The notes: generated by a model from the sequence alone, not told the origin. A stretch of 64,000 nucleotides of DNA from Malania oleifera (GCF_029873635.1 NC_080428.1:66309101-66373100); one strand, 5' to 3'. Shown: positions 11,591-23,900, counted from the first letter of the stretch. A program made the numbers and translations.

Positions 11591-11952
11591 TGTTGTTTTT
11601 TGTCCCACATTGGTAGAATACTTCCACATTAGTATAAAAGGTTGTTTTGAATTTTTTATATTATTTGTCCCACATTGGAGAGAAGTGTTTTTTAGACTTG
11701 AGGTTGAAACCATATAAAGAGCTCAACTCTTCATTTGTAAAACACACCTCAAAGTTGTACTTTGTCAAGAAATAGTGGATTGATCATCGGCGCCCGAGGA
11801 CGTAGGTAATTCTATACCGAACCTCGTAAATTTCTTGTCTTGTTCTTTTTATTGCTTTATTATTAGTTTCTGCATTGCTTTAATTTCTTATATATTCAAT
11901 AGCAATAATTGTAGTATTGGTGTTTGGCACAAGTGGGGTGCCCGGCACAACA
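11591..11952 (+). repeat. 5' LTR of the Tork copia element
   Basis: 362 bp, TGTTGT to ACAACA. TATAAAG at 11713-11719 is the likely core promoter. The motif GTCCCACATTGG occurs twice upstream of it (about 11601 and 11669). Compared with the 3' LTR there are about ten transitions and one transversion. Confidence 0.93.
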
Positions 11953-11954
11953 AT

Positions 11955-11966
11955 TGGTATCAGAGC
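11955..11966 (+). promoter_or_regulatory. Primer binding site, initiator tRNA-Met type
   Basis: TGGTATCAGAGC lies two bases after the 5' LTR and is complementary to the 3' end of plant initiator tRNA-Met, the usual primer for minus-strand cDNA of copia elements. Confidence 0.9.
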
Positions 11967-11992
11967 TAGGTTGAATAGTGTTGATGCGGAGG

Positions 11993-12140
11993 TGTTCCTC
12001 TGTTAGGATCCTTAATTCCACGTTTGATGCCTAAGAAAGACCTTATCTAAGCGAGTGCTCAGAGACCATTGCGGCTCAGTCGCTCCCTGGAGGTCAGCCT
12101 GGTTAAAGTGGAATTTCATAGGATAAAACAAGTAGACACT
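11993..12140 (+). repeat. 148-bp leader module shared with 62575-62722
   Basis: It lies between the primer binding site and gag. It starts near CTCTGTTAGGATCC and includes AAGCGAGTGCTCAGAGACC and CGGCTCAGTCGCTCCCTGG. The same sequence, about 93-94% identical by eye, occurs inside the LTR that begins at 62500. It is non-coding with no recognised function; a role in packaging or leader structure is conceivable, but that is inference. Confidence 0.75.
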
Positions 12141-12202
12141 ATTGGTACGTACTATTCACCCTAGGCCTTTTGCATTGTTGGTTGCTATTGAATATATAGA
12201 AG

Positions 12203-12814
12203 ATGGCAGAAACTAGTGCAGCAGTAGAAGAAACTCTATCCACACGAACTCCAACCCCTTCGGCTTCAACATCATCATCGAAAACGATAGCTAATGCTCG
12301 GTTTGAGGTGGAGAAATTTTATGGTACCAATAATTTTGGTATGTGGCAATGTGAGGTGATGGACATCTTGTATCAACAAGAACTAGATATTGCTTTGGAT
12401 GATAAACCGGTAGATATGGGTGACAGAGATTGGGAAAAGATCAATCGTCAGGCATGTGGTACGATTCGTCTGTGTCTCGCCAAAAATCAGAAATATTGTG
12501 TTATGAGGGAGACATCTGCAAAGAAATTGTGGAAGACATTGGAAGATACATTTATGACCAAGAGTCTGGAAAATCGGCTCTATTTGAAAAAGAAATTGTT
12601 TCGCTTCCAGTATCAACCAAGTATTTCGATTAATAACCACATAAATGCTTTCAATAAAATTTTGGCCGATTTGTTAACTTTGGATGAAAAGGTGAAAGAT
12701 GAGGATAAAGTCATATTGTTACTGAATTCTCTCCCTAATGAGTATGAACATTTGACCACCACTTTATTGTATGGGAAAGATAAAGTTACTTATGATGCTG
12801 TTTGCATTGATTAG
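12203..12814 (+). pseudogene. Copia gag (capsid region), frameshifted at its end
   Basis: The frame starts at the first ATG after the leader and gives about 200 residues of copia capsid. An S/T-rich N-terminus is followed by FEVEKFYGTNNFGMWQCEV, then KLWKTLEDTFM, YLKKKLFRFQY and LLLNSLPNEYEHLTTTLLYG, all typical of UBN2-type gag. A one-base shift near 12800 ends this frame. The zinc knuckle continues in another frame at about 12960 (CAYCRERGHGKKDC, CCHC). The intact protein would form the virus-like particle in the cytoplasm. Confidence 0.9.
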
Positions 12815-15800
12815 TACTGAATGCAGAAAGAAGGATCAGAGGGTCCATAAGGAAACAGCAGAAGCACTAACAATAAAGGGACGTTCTCCGAGTCGTATGC
12901 CTGGAAGGAAGAGTAAATCTCATGGGAGGAGTAAATCTCATGGGAGACCTGCTAAAGATGAATGCGCCTATTGTCGTGAGAGAGGGCATGGGAAGAAAGA
13001 TTGCCCTAAATTACAGCAGAAGAATAAGGGAAAAGCACATTCTAATGCCAATATAGCCAATGATGATGGAAGTGATTCAGATTTTTCTCTTGTTGGAACA
13101 TCTTCGTCACATTATTTTGGTGAGTGGATTTTGGATTCTGGTTGTTCCTATCACATGTGTCCCAATAGGGAATGGTTTTCTAATTTTGAAGAATTAAATG
13201 GTGGGGTTGTTTTTATGGGAAATGATAATACTTGTAAAACAACTGGAATAAGATCAATACAGTTGAAATGTCAAGATGGAACTATTAAGACCTTGACTGA
13301 TGTTAGGTATGTCCCAAGCCTAAAGAAGAATCTGATTTCATTGGGTGCCTTAGAATCTAAAGGGTTCACTATCACTTTGAAAGATGGAACCTTAAAGATT
13401 AAATCAGGTGCGTTGGTGGTGATGAAAGGAATAAGGAAAAATAACTTGTATTATTTACAAGGTAGTACAATTATTGGCTCAGCAGCTGTTGTTTCTGAGA
13501 AAGATACAGGTTCAGATACAACCAAGTTATGGCATATGCGATTAGCACATGCAGGAGAAAAATCTTTACAACAATTGGCTAAGCGAGGTTTGTTAAAGGG
13601 TGCAAAGGTGTGCAAACTTGAATTTTGTGAGCATTGCATTCTGGGAAAACAAACTAGAGTGAAATTTGGCACAACAATCCACCAAACTGAAGGTATTTTA
13701 GACTACATCCATACAAATGTATGGGGGCCCACAAAAACAGCTTCATTGGGTGGTATACATTATTTTGTTACTTTTGTTGATGATTTTTCTAAAAGAGTTT
13801 GGGTGTATTCTATGAAGCATAAAAATGAAGTGTGTGATATTTTCCTTAAGTGGAAAAAATTAGTTGAAACTCAAACTGGAAAAAATATTAAACGGCTCAG
13901 ATCAGATAATGGTGGTAAATACACGAGTGACCCATTTATGAAGGTATGTTAGGATAAAGGTATTGCTCGACACTTCACAGTTCGAAATACACCACAGCAG
14001 AATGGGGTGGCAGAGTGCATGAATCGGACTTTGCTGGAGAAAGTTCGATGTATGTTGTCTAATGCTGGGTTAGACAAAAGGTTTTGGGCTAAGGCTGTTA
14101 GATATGCGTGTCATCTCATCAATCGTCTACCATCATCTGCAATAGGAGGAAAAACACCTTATGAGGTATGGTTTGGAAAGCCTGCTAGTGATTATGATTC
14201 TTTATATGTATTTGGTACTATGGCTTATTATCATGTTAAAGAATCTAAGTTGGATCCAAGAGCCAAGAAAGCAATATTCTGGGGGATAAGCGCAGGAGTC
14301 AAAGGATACCGTCTTTGGTGTCTAGAAACAAAAAAAATGATTTTAAGTAGAGATGTAACTTTTGATGAACTTGCGATGATGAAGAAAACAATATGCAAGG
14401 AGTCACGAGTTGAAGAGAAGACCAGTGGTACTCAACAACAGGTGGAGGTTGAGACAATTTTGGGAAACCCAGTGAGAAATGAGACTACACAAGGTAACTC
14501 TCCAGTTACGGTGGGAATAGTATACAAGAAGAGGAGATTTCAATTCGAGAATCTTCACAGCAACAAGAATCAATTGTTTCTCAAAGGCCAAGACGAGAAA
14601 TTTGAAAACCTTCTCAGTATACTGATATGGTGGCCTATGCACTTCCAATTGTGGATGATAATATTTCTTACACTTTCAAAGAAGCAATGAGGAACTCTGA
14701 ATCAGATAAGTGGAAAAAAGCAATGGATGAAGAAATGCAGTCTCTTCATCAGAATCAGACTTGGGAGCTAGCCCAGCTGCCTAAGGGTAAGAAAGCAATT
14801 GGTTGTAAATGGGTTTATGTAAAGAAAGAAGGATTTCCAGATGCAAATAATGTTCGCTTTAAAACTAGATTGGTAGCTAAGGGCTACGCACAGAAGGAAG
14901 GCATTGATTATAATGAGGTATTTTCTCCAGTTGTTAAACATCCTTCCATTCGAATTTTGTTGGCTTTAGTAGCAAAATTTGATCTTGAACTAGTTCAACT
15001 CGATATAAAAACTACATTTTTACATGGTGATTTGGAAGAGGAAATCTATATGACTCAGCCAGATGGATTTCAGGTTCCTGGAAAAGAAAATTGGGTATGT
15101 AAACTGGGTAAATCGTTGTATGGTATAAAAGAGTCTCCAAGACAGTGGTACAAATGATTTCATCAGTTTATGATGAGTCAGAAGTACATCAGAAATAAAC
15201 ATGATCATTATGTTTATTTTCGCAGACTACAAAATGGATCTTTTATATATTTACTCTTGTATGTTGATAATATGTTGATAGCTTCAAAGAATAGGGAAGA
15301 AATCAACAAGTTGAAAAGTCAGTTAAATCAGGAGTTTGAGATGAAAGATCTTGATGAAACAAAGAAGATACTTGGCATGGAGATTTGCAGAGACAGAATG
15401 AGAGGAAGAGTTAGTTTGTCTCAGAAATAGTATTTGAAGAAGGTAGTACAGAGTTTTGGCATGTCTAAGCAGTCAAAACCAGTAAGCACTCTTGCTCCTC
15501 ATTTCAAACTTACTGCTGCTTTATCTCCTAAATCAGATAAGGAACGTAAGTATATGTCACAGGTTCCTTATGCAAGTGCTGTTGGTAGTCTGATGTATGC
15601 AATGGTTTGTACTAGACCTGATATTTCACAAGCTATTAGTATGGTGAGCAGGTATATGCATGATCCGGGTAAAGGACATTGGCAAGCTGTGAAATGGATT
15701 TTGAAATATATTATGAATACGATTGATATTGGTATAGTATTTGAGAAAAATAATACTATTGATCAACGTGTTGTTGGATATGTGGATTCAGATTTTGCAG

Positions 15801-16234
15801 GTGATTTGGATAAACGTCGATCAACTACTGGATATATATTTACATTTGCTAATGGTCCAGTGAGTTGGAGGTCTACCTTACAATCTACCATTGCTTTGTC
15901 TACAACAGAAGCAGAGTACATGGCAGCTTCAGAGGCTGTTAAGGAAGCTATTTGGTTGCAGGGTTTACTTGAAAATTTGGGAGTTGTTCAAAAGCACATG
16001 TTTGTATTCTGTGATAGCCAGAGTGCTATTCACTTGGCAAAGAACCAAGTCTACCATGCACGAACGAAGCACATCGACGTTCGGTTTCATTTTATGCGGG
16101 ATATTATTGATGGAGGCAAGATACTTCTTCAGAAGATTACTACAACTGAATATCCCACGGATATGTTGACCAAGATTGTAACAACAATCAAGTTCAAACA
16201 TTGTTTGGACTTGATCAATATCCTGCAAATCTGA
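12815..16234 (+). pseudogene. Copia pol: protease, integrase, reverse transcriptase, RNase H
   Basis: In order: zinc knuckle; protease box WILDSGCSYHMC (about 13123-13158); integrase HHCC finger (HMRLAH ... CEHC) and core. In the core the first catalytic Asp reads Asn (HTNVWGP), while LRSDNGG and QQNGVAE keep the second Asp and the Glu. Next comes reverse transcriptase with KWVYVKK, RLVAKGYAQ, VQLDIKTTFLHG and the catalytic box as YVDN, where YVDD is expected. RNase H follows with YVDSDFAGD, STTEAEYMA, CDSQSAIHLAKN and RTKHIDVR. In-frame stops lie at about 13950, 15155 and 15428, with a frame change near 14510-14630. Both catalytic changes are GAT to AAT. Confidence 0.92.
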
Positions 16235-16309
16235 ATATTTTTGGAAGGCGCTGATGATGTGGAACTCCAGAAAATGTTGGTGACTGAAAAATTTGTTGAA
16301 TTTATCGTC

Positions 16310-16321
16310 AAGGTGGAGATT
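16310..16321 (+). promoter_or_regulatory. Polypurine tract of the Tork element
   Basis: AAGGTGGAGATT sits immediately before the 3' LTR. It is the standard copia plus-strand priming site. Confidence 0.85.
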
Positions 16322-16683
16322 TGTTGTTTTTTGTCCTACATTGGTAGAATACTTCCACATTAGTATAAAAGGTTATTTTGAATTTTTTATATTATTTGTC
16401 CCACATTGGAGAGAAGTGTTTTTTAAATTTGAGGTTGAAGCTATATAAAGAGCTCAAATCTTCATTTGTAAAACACACCTCAAAGTTGTACTTTGTCAAG
16501 AAGTAGTGGATTGATCATCGGCGCCCGAGAACGTAGGTAATTCTATATCGAACCTCGTAAATTTCTTGTCTTGTTCTTTTTATTGCTTTATTATTAGTTT
16601 CTGCATTGCTTTAATTTCTTATATATTCAATAGCAATAGTTGTAGTATTGGTGTTTGGCACAAGTGGGGTGCCCGGCACAACA
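16322..16683 (+). repeat. 3' LTR of the Tork copia element
   Basis: 362 bp, same length and ends as the 5' LTR, followed directly by the target duplication CATGG at 16684-16688. Confidence 0.93.
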
Positions 16684-18953
16684 CATGGATGGTTGCTTGC
16701 TAAAATGAGGGAGCACTGTCAAGGGGATACTGTGCGACCAGGAGCCACACGATTTGCTACAAACTACATTGCCCTTGATAGCCTACAAAAAAAAAAAAAA
16801 AAAGTAGGTTTAAAATCTCTATTCACATTTAATGAATGGGCTAAGCATGCTCTTAGTCGAACAAAAATGGGTAGAGAAATTGAAAGCTCAATTCTTAACC
16901 ATCAATTTTGGGAAACAAGTATTCAACAATCAAGGAACTATTCATACATTGTTGAATAGAAATAAAGAATGTCAATCTTTGATAATTTTGTCATCATTCC
17001 ATTCTTCTCGAATGGGTACATTCAACGGTGCAAAAGAATCAATTAAAAAGGATTTCCTAATTTCATAGTGGCAAAAGTTTGTAACATTTATGAGCTTATA
17101 TATCGAGTATTGCGTATAGTCGATAGTGAAGTGTGGCCAACATTAGGAGTTGTGTTTGAAGCAATAAGGGTGATGAAAGAGGCCATTGAAGTAGGTGCAA
17201 GAAGTGTAAGATGAGTTCTCAAAGTAATCAATGACCAATGGGACCAGTGGGAAAGAACCTTTGAACATCCACTTCATGCAGCAAGTATAAAATATTTATA
17301 AATTTCAAGAAATTCATACATCAAAATACTTATTACAAATTTATATTTTATTTTATTTAATTGACAGCTTATTTTTTAAATCCAAAATTTCAATACAAAA
17401 AAGGTGTAGGGGAGGATCCTTATTTTCTTGATGCAATTCACAAAGTTTTTAACACCCTTGAGCCACATTCCTCAGGCCTGGATCAAATTGGAAATGAGGT
17501 ATATTTTTAAAATAAAATTTAAATAAAATAAGTCATAATCCATGTTTAATTATTCAATAACAATTTTTTTTTAGATTATTCTATTTAGAGATGCTAAAAG
17601 AAGCTTTGGAGAAGCAGCTACTAAAGCAGTTAGGGCAACCATGGCACCTAGTAAGTATTTATATATAAATGTACAATACAAAGTTACAAACTTCAAGTAC
17701 AATCTACTAAGTACTAACTTGTGTTCTTAAAATATCTTACACAGCTGATTGGTGAAAGATGTATGCTCCAATCCTAAGGAAGCTAGCATTGCGCATTTTG
17801 TCACAAACCGCATCTTCATCAACTTGTGAACGAAATTGGAGCACATTTGCACTCATTCATACAAAGCAAAGAAATAAACTAGCCTACACCAGACTTTAGC
17901 AACTTGTTTTTTGTTATTACAACATGAAGCTTCGAATAAGAGATATGGATGCCGAAATGGACAAAGTGGCTGAACAAGATCCCCTGGACCTTCTTGACAT
18001 ATCAGTTGAATTGGATGATGAGAATGAATATCCACTTTTTCAGTGGATTAGACCATCATAACTTGATGAACGAGACGGAAGTCCCCATCAACAAATGGCC
18101 AAGCATGCACGAGATGACTTTGGCATTAATGTTAATCAGGTAATGGTAGAAGAAGTAATATCTAGTAGTGATGATTCACAAATGAATCTTGGGTCTAGAT
18201 ATGGAACTTCATCTACTATGCCCTCTAGTGGTGATGATGATAATGACGACGATGATGCTAGTGGTGATGGATCTAACCCCAACGGTAACAATGGGCAAGG
18301 TGGTGATGGTGGGGACTATGGAAGAAATGAAGGATGGCAAGATTATAGACCAGAAGTGGAATATACACGTCCTCCCCAACTAGAAGATGAGGGTACACAA
18401 AGAGAAACACGTCCAGTTGATAGGCAGTACAGTTGTAGAAAGGGAAAAGGGAAGATGCATCAAATAGAAGAGAATACCTTTTCCCTTAGCATGGAATCTA
18501 TGAGCATAGGAACAAAGCATGACTCTTAATAGTTATAGTGGTTATGAATCTACACAGAACAGCTCCTCACAATCTACATATGGCCAACCATTTTCATATG
18601 CAAATGAGTAGGCACAACTATATGGAAATTGGCAACCACATGCCTATTGGTATGGACAAACAGGCCAAGAATATGGGTATGATCAGTATGCAAATGCAAA
18701 ACAATCCTAGTGACATACACAACAAGTATAACCTACAAGAAGACATCCTAGTACACAAAGATCTTCTGGACGAATAGAAACTGCCATGAACTAGATGACT
18801 ATGGAGGAGTATGAACAACAAATGTACACCTATACTCAATATTTTGGAAGTCATATGACATGGAGTGATTATTGTAAACAATATATGTCATCTCAAAATC
18901 CTAATGATAGGGATAGGAGAGATGACTTCGAGCCACCAAGAAAGTCCATGTGA

Positions 18954-19324
18954 TATTAGATCATTAAATGTATGATATTTATTGAAAATGTAGTTGTTTA
19001 AATGATAATTTGTTGCTTTAAATCATTAAAGGAATAGCTTCAAAACTTTATAATCATTTGAATGTTCTTCACTTCATAGTTTGTTTCGCGATATGCAGTT
19101 TAATATCCTACACACTAAAAACCTGTCATATATGTATTTTTTTTTTAATGAATTTTGATACCATATTAAGCATAATCATCTATTCTAATATTTCCTAAAG
19201 TTTTATTGTAAATTTCTATCATTTACTATAAATTTCCAAAATTTCTTTAAATCGAAATTTCCATAAAAATTTCCGTAAATTGAGACCATCGAAATTTCCA
19301 TTGAAATCGAAATTTAAGTCCTTG
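18954..19324 (+). mobile_element. hAT 3' terminal region with subterminal repeats
   Basis: Non-coding DNA after the transposase. From about 19190 the motif AAATTTCC / GAAATTTCC and its variants recur many times, ending in AATTTAAGTCCTTG. Read on the minus strand the end is CAAGGACTTAAATTTCG, the kind of CANGG-type terminal repeat that plant hAT elements have. I could not find the matching 5' terminal repeat upstream, which fits loss of the left end. Confidence 0.55.
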
Positions 19325-19337
19325 GTTGTAACTAACA

Positions 19338-19440
19338 TGTGAGGGGAGATTGTTGAGAATTTCACCCATGAGTCCGTCCCACATTGAAAAAATTGAGTGC
19401 GGGATGGTATTCCAGCATATCACATATCCATCAAGCTAAA
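19338..19440 (+). mobile_element. Copia-like polypurine tract and LTR start remnant
   Basis: GTGAGGGGAGAT is followed at 19351 by TGTTGAGAATTTCACC and then GTCCGTCCCACATTG, which resembles a copia polypurine tract joined to the start of a 3' LTR. No internal coding sequence remains before it, so it is a fragment. Its right end is not clear. Confidence 0.5.
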
Positions 19441-20099
19441 TTTTTAACCCCCGAGTCTATCCTTTGTTAAATTTTTAGATTAATCTCTTATAAGGAAAGG
19501 AACTCTCAACTCATGATAGCTAGGTGTCTTAATTCTAGGACCATACTGCCCAATCAATACAACTGGCACTAAAAAAGTCTTCAAAAGTACAATGTTCAAT
19601 GGTACTCTAGCACATCATATATCCACCTAGCTATATTTCTACAAGTACTCTTTCTCAATTCTTTCCTGCATGCCTCACCAATAGATGATGCTTCATATTC
19701 CCTTTTCTCCTATTTTGAACAACTTTCCTTTAATCAGGAGTAAATACAAGTCCATATGCCCCTTTGGTTCTTGGTTCTTTGGGAAGTGTTTAGGTGACTT
19801 GTTACTACTTTGGAAGGAACTTTGACTACCATGACTAGGCACCCTCTCACCACGAGAGACAATTTTTTGAACTCCATCCCCTTTCGAGAGTCAATTTTTT
19901 TAACTCCATCCTCCTCATCTTCACCACAACAATCTGCATCAAAATTAGGCACAAGCAATAAATCATTTTCCCTTGACCACTTCTTTCTCAAGCATATATT
20001 AGCCAATCTGCTTACAGGCATGAACTAGACAATTGGGGCATTCTTTTGCATTTCAAAATCCCCCAATACTAGAGCAGTAGATAGAAAATACCACTACCC
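19441..20099. other. No gene recognised; probable LTR-derived sequence
   Basis: Short frames on both strands (19734-20021 minus, 19810-20028 plus) overlap and have no recognisable domain. Phrases such as ACATCATATATCCAC recur with 19420-19440, hinting at a degraded repeat. Confidence 0.4.
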
Positions 20100-20230
20100 A
20101 GAGTGTTAGGTGGTCTTGGGTCTTCTCAACCCCAAAAACTAGCTCATGGGGTGAGGTTTTCCCTCACACTTTATAACTGACCACCAAGCCCCTTCCACAA
20201 CCGATGTGGGACAAACCCCAACACAAAGCC
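20100..20230 (-). mobile_element. Copia-type LTR fragment
   Basis: On the minus strand, TGTTGGGGTTTGTCCCACAT (from about 20223) is followed by TTATAAAGTGTGAGGG and a GGGTTGAGAAGACC segment. This resembles the promoter half of plant copia LTRs. No partner LTR or coding part was found nearby. Confidence 0.5.
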
Positions 20231-22229
20231 CACAGGAAAAGGAGGAAAAACCAAAAGACAAATGCATTGTGCACGCCCATCCAGGGGGTGGGTAGAAAGA
20301 GGAACAGTAGACAGTTATCATGCTAGAAATGCCAAGGAAAAAAAGAACAACCAAAAAATGAAGGGGGGGGGGGGAGACAAAATAGGGGATCCCAGAGAGC
20401 TGGATGAGTGAAACAAGAAGAAAATAGGGTAAGCAACGACTGAAGCAGTTCTGACATGAGCAGCAAGCCAAAAGAAGAAGAAGAAAATGACGAAAGAAGA
20501 GAGAGAAAGCTGGTCGAAGAAGAAAACTGACTTGATTTGGTTTGTTGTGACTCATGAGAAAAGGGCGGGTTGATCTGCCCAGTTGTGAGATCTAAGAATT
20601 TAGGGACTCGTTTAGTAGCACAAAATAGTTTTCATTTTCTACTTTAAATTTTCCAAAAAAGTACAAAAATACAACCTTGTTTTCTAGTTTTTCAATATTT
20701 ATATAAGAAACTTGGGAAGCATCTGTTTACTACTCTCCAAGTTCTCCGCATAAATGTCGGAAAACTGGAAGATGAGGTAGCAATTTTGTTCTTTGAAAAC
20801 CTAAAAACTAGAAATACAATAAAGTTGTTTTCCACAACTAAATAGTCCCTAGGCTTCTCGTCTTCAGACAAGAGAGCCTGAAAAGTTGAAAATGACAACA
20901 GTTCTTATCCAGTGTTGCTCAATTTTACTTTAAATCATATAAACATATTAGAAGGCTCAGATTAAAAGAAAAATATATCAAGCAAGAATGCTTAAAGATT
21001 GATGATCGAATATTACAGGGTCAACTTGCTTCGACATGGGTAAGGCCAAGACCCCATTGCCCCTGGGGCTTGCACTTTCGAGGCATGCCTATGACAACTA
21101 TGCATCCCTGGTCGATGGGCTTGCATCAGTTGGTCTTCAACCATTATTTCTTCAAGATTTATCATCAGCATAACTGTATTTGTGTTCTTTGCAATGATAT
21201 CTCAAAAGATATTTTCAATATCATGCAGAAAAACTTTTATGGACATCTCATCGGCCTATTTTTTGTAATTATATTAATCTATAGAATTCATATAATCAAG
21301 AATCATATAATATTATAAGCTATGTTCATGATTAAAAGTTGAACATTACAATTATCTTGAGTGCAACATGCTTCCTTTTTCTTCTTTTTTCTTTTTTAAA
21401 CGACCATGTTCCTTTGTTGTTGACCCTGAAAATTAATATTTAACTGCCAAAATACAATAGGATTCTATAAAAATAATAATAAATAAAACGTGCAAAAGTA
21501 GTAAATGGTAATAAATATAAAAGGGATGCTAAAGAAAAATTATGCAACAAAATTATCTAATTATAATTTGGGTTTCTTGGTAAATTTCTAACAAAACCTA
21601 ATCAATTACATGGCATATCAAAACCCACAACAAAGAGATAAAAGCAAGTGGACATAATAGTTATTAGGTTCCTTATTGGCTAGATTTTTTAATTATTAAA
21701 AAAAAAACTGAAGCTAGAGAAGAAGAGAGAGGATTAAAAGTCAACAATACAAATTCAAGTGAATTGCCAAATAGAACTATTCAAATTTTACCAAATAAAA
21801 TTATCTTAAAAAATATTTGATAATAAAGACGACGATTTAGAGTTGGGATTTCATGATGATATTTGAAAACTATGATATGGCATAACAATCATTAGACTGG
21901 TTACTGCTTTACTGGCTCAGTTTTTAAATTAAAAAATAAACAGAAGTTAGACTAGAAGAGAGATAATTAAAATTCCATTATAATATTTTAAAAATAATAT
22001 CAGTAAAATATCTAATAAAACCATTTAGATCTATCTGATAAAAATTATCTACTCAAAATTTTATAAAAAAATATCTATTTTAAGTTTGGAGCAGTATCAT
22101 AGCTTGGCGATTGAGAATCATAAATAGCAAACTTGCTTATCATGAAATCCTCAAAAAAGACTTGAGAATTAAAAAGATAGTCAACTCAATGTCCCAAGCG
22201 CTAGTGAAATATAATGCTTGGGGTTTCTC
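20231..22229. other. No gene recognised; AT-rich
   Basis: It includes a G homopolymer at about 20365-20374 and purine-rich stretches. The 138-codon minus frame at 20139-20555 overlaps the LTR fragment and the G run and has no domain. The segment 21000-21150 is GC-richer (around CCCCATTGCCCCTGGGGC) but unidentified. Confidence 0.4.
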
Positions 22230-23900
22230 ATAGAAAATTTTTTTGGTAATAAAAGAAGGTATATTAGATAGAGAAAGAGAAGTTACTATGAAAGAGGACA
22301 AGAAGTCCACCCCATAAAATAAAATGAAAATTTAAAAATTTAAAATTAACAATTGAAAAAAGAACCCCTTCTTTAATACTTTTCCTTCATAATTCACCAA
22401 AAACTTCAAGTTAACTGACTCCCTTGACCCTTTTTAGCTCTGTTTTTACACCCATCAAATGCACTTCCCCCAAGATCACAAAACTTTATATCTAATTCAT
22501 CCATGAGATCTTGAACTTCTAAATCTTTTCTTGAAATCTCCTCCCCTGGTGTTGGCAAAATACCATCCTTGCGCCACAGATCATTAATCAAACCATCACT
22601 TTCAAATATAGAGAACCCCTCCAATCCTTCCAAAGGGGATGGATGTACAATAGTAAGCCCCTTAAAGCATCACTGGAATCAGAAACATACCACAATCAGA
22701 CTCACTAAGACCATCGCTTTCATTATCTAATAAATCCCCCCATTTCATTATCTCCTTCCATTTGCTAACCTCATCACAAGAATTGTCTGTCTTCTTAGCA
22801 TTTTTATCTTCCACAATAACTAACTCTCCTTTTAAATTCCTCTTTAAAATCTTTGGCACTACCTCACCAGAGTGCTTTCTCTTTTCTTCGGACAATTTTT
22901 TTCATTTCCGCACCCATCTGTGTAATCTTCTAACGAGTATAAACCTTGGGACCCTTAGTTCCCTCTGTCCTAAGGTCTGAGACAGCAGATCGCCTGCCCA
23001 TAACACCATCACCTTTGTAAACCTTTGCTGCAGCGCCCTCTTGCCCCTCTGCAAAACCAGAATCTTCAACCACTTTTAACACTTTTAGTTATTCCCTTTT
23101 TTCCTTCAAGAGACTTTTCCAAACTCAAGCTTCTGGCTTCCTGTACTTGCTCCACGATATGATCTGTTCCACATGAATCTTGGGGAACTAGAGAGAGATT
23201 TTGACATTTGTTTACAGATGGGTGAAAATCCTTCTTCCCTATATTCTCCACCTGCTTGAGTATTGGGCATCTTGGGCCTGCCCATTATGATTGGCCCAAT
23301 CACCCTTTCCCTTAGGATGAGCATCCAAAATAGTTACTGAATACACTAGGCCTGTACGATTACTAAGCCCATTTTATATAAAAATGAGGCTCCTCCTTTT
23401 TCCATTAAGTTGCGATGAAGCAAAAATATAACCATGAACATGAAGGGTCAGCATTGGCTAATGAAGGGACTCCAGGACCTTCCCATGAGGAGTAAAAGGA
23501 ATGAGTAAAGTCAAGGGAATTAAGAGGGGGCATGAGAGGTTTGTAACCCACAAATAAAATTTTAAACCTCGAAAATAATGGAGGATTTAACCCAAAGGCC
23601 ATTTAAGCTGGGGGGGTCTAACTTACAAAAAAGGAGTTCTTCTACAAGGCAAGGTATGCATACTATTACTAGTAAAGTTGCCTAGATTCATAGTCTCTCT
23701 CACGCCTAACTTAAGCATTAGAGTGATTCCCCAGAGAACAGCCAAAGTCCTCCAAGGCTTATTTTCTTTTCTTGCAAATCTAGAGAAGGTTGGCCCAACA
23801 TTTTCAAATATGATGGAATTTATTATGACAAGAAAGGGGGGGTCGAATTTAGTTGGGATACTTTCCTAGAATGAAGCAAATTTACTGCAGAGGAGAGAAA
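22230..23900 (-). mobile_element. LINE-like fragment: possible ORF1 remnant plus 3' tail
   Basis: The low-coordinate end, read on the minus strand, is a T-rich tail ending in CTTTTATTACCAAAAAAATT, resembling the L1 3' tail at 3004-3060. Upstream on the same strand are broken frames (22633-22406, 22895-22662, 23324-23066, 23602-23405) rich in Lys, Glu and Asp, which could be L1 ORF1 sequence. I cannot see the DUF4283 or zinc-knuckle motifs clearly and ORF2 is absent, so the assignment is tentative. Confidence 0.35.

Larger units (their letters stand above)
11591..16683 (+). mobile_element. Complete Ty1/copia retrotransposon, Tork (Tnt1-like) lineage
   Basis: The element is 5,093 bp, bounded by 5-bp target duplications CATGG at 11586-11590 and 16684-16688. 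It has two 362-bp LTRs starting TGTTGT and ending ACAACA, a primer binding site, gag and pol in the copia order (protease, integrase, reverse transcriptase, RNase H) and a polypurine tract. By eye the LTRs differ at 11 of 362 sites (about 97% identical), so the insertion is fairly recent. Removing it rejoins the hAT reading frame. Point stops, two frameshifts and substituted catalytic residues make it non-autonomous now. Confidence 0.95.
10691..18953 (+). pseudogene. hAT-superfamily transposase (DUF659 type), split by a copia insertion
   Basis: Exonic sequence covers 10691-11590 and 16684-18953. Recognisable parts in order: a serine/glycine linker with RRSHSMRELE; KFFIYDNVPPEKA; the DUF659 core YGCTVMCDGWTGTTKLSIIN; FIYNH, interrupted by the copia element and resuming as GWLLAKMREHCQGD; RPGATRFATNYIALDSL; the C-terminal hAT dimerisation region ILSQTASSSTCERNWSTFAL and NKLAY; then an acidic, asparagine/glycine-rich tail ending near PPRKSMWY. 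Three introns with GT-AG ends are visible at 17285-17367, 17499-17574 and 17651-17754. In-frame stops include two Trp positions that read TGA (about 11199 and 17770). An A-run at 16788-16803 probably shifts the frame. The N-terminal BED zinc finger expected in this family is missing or truncated by the copia scrap upstream. Confidence 0.85.

Noticed and set aside
11955..11966. tRNA gene remnant (TGGTATCAGAGC, also at 45769-45781)
   Set aside because: Position right after an LTR shows these are primer binding sites; no tRNA body is present.
18189..18383. Met/Thr-rich 64-codon frame
   Set aside because: Alternative frame of the acidic, asparagine-rich tail of the hAT transposase, whose own frame fits the family.
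20139..20555. 138-codon minus-strand frame
   Set aside because: Overlaps a copia LTR fragment and a G homopolymer, has low-complexity Leu/Ser/Phe composition and no domain.
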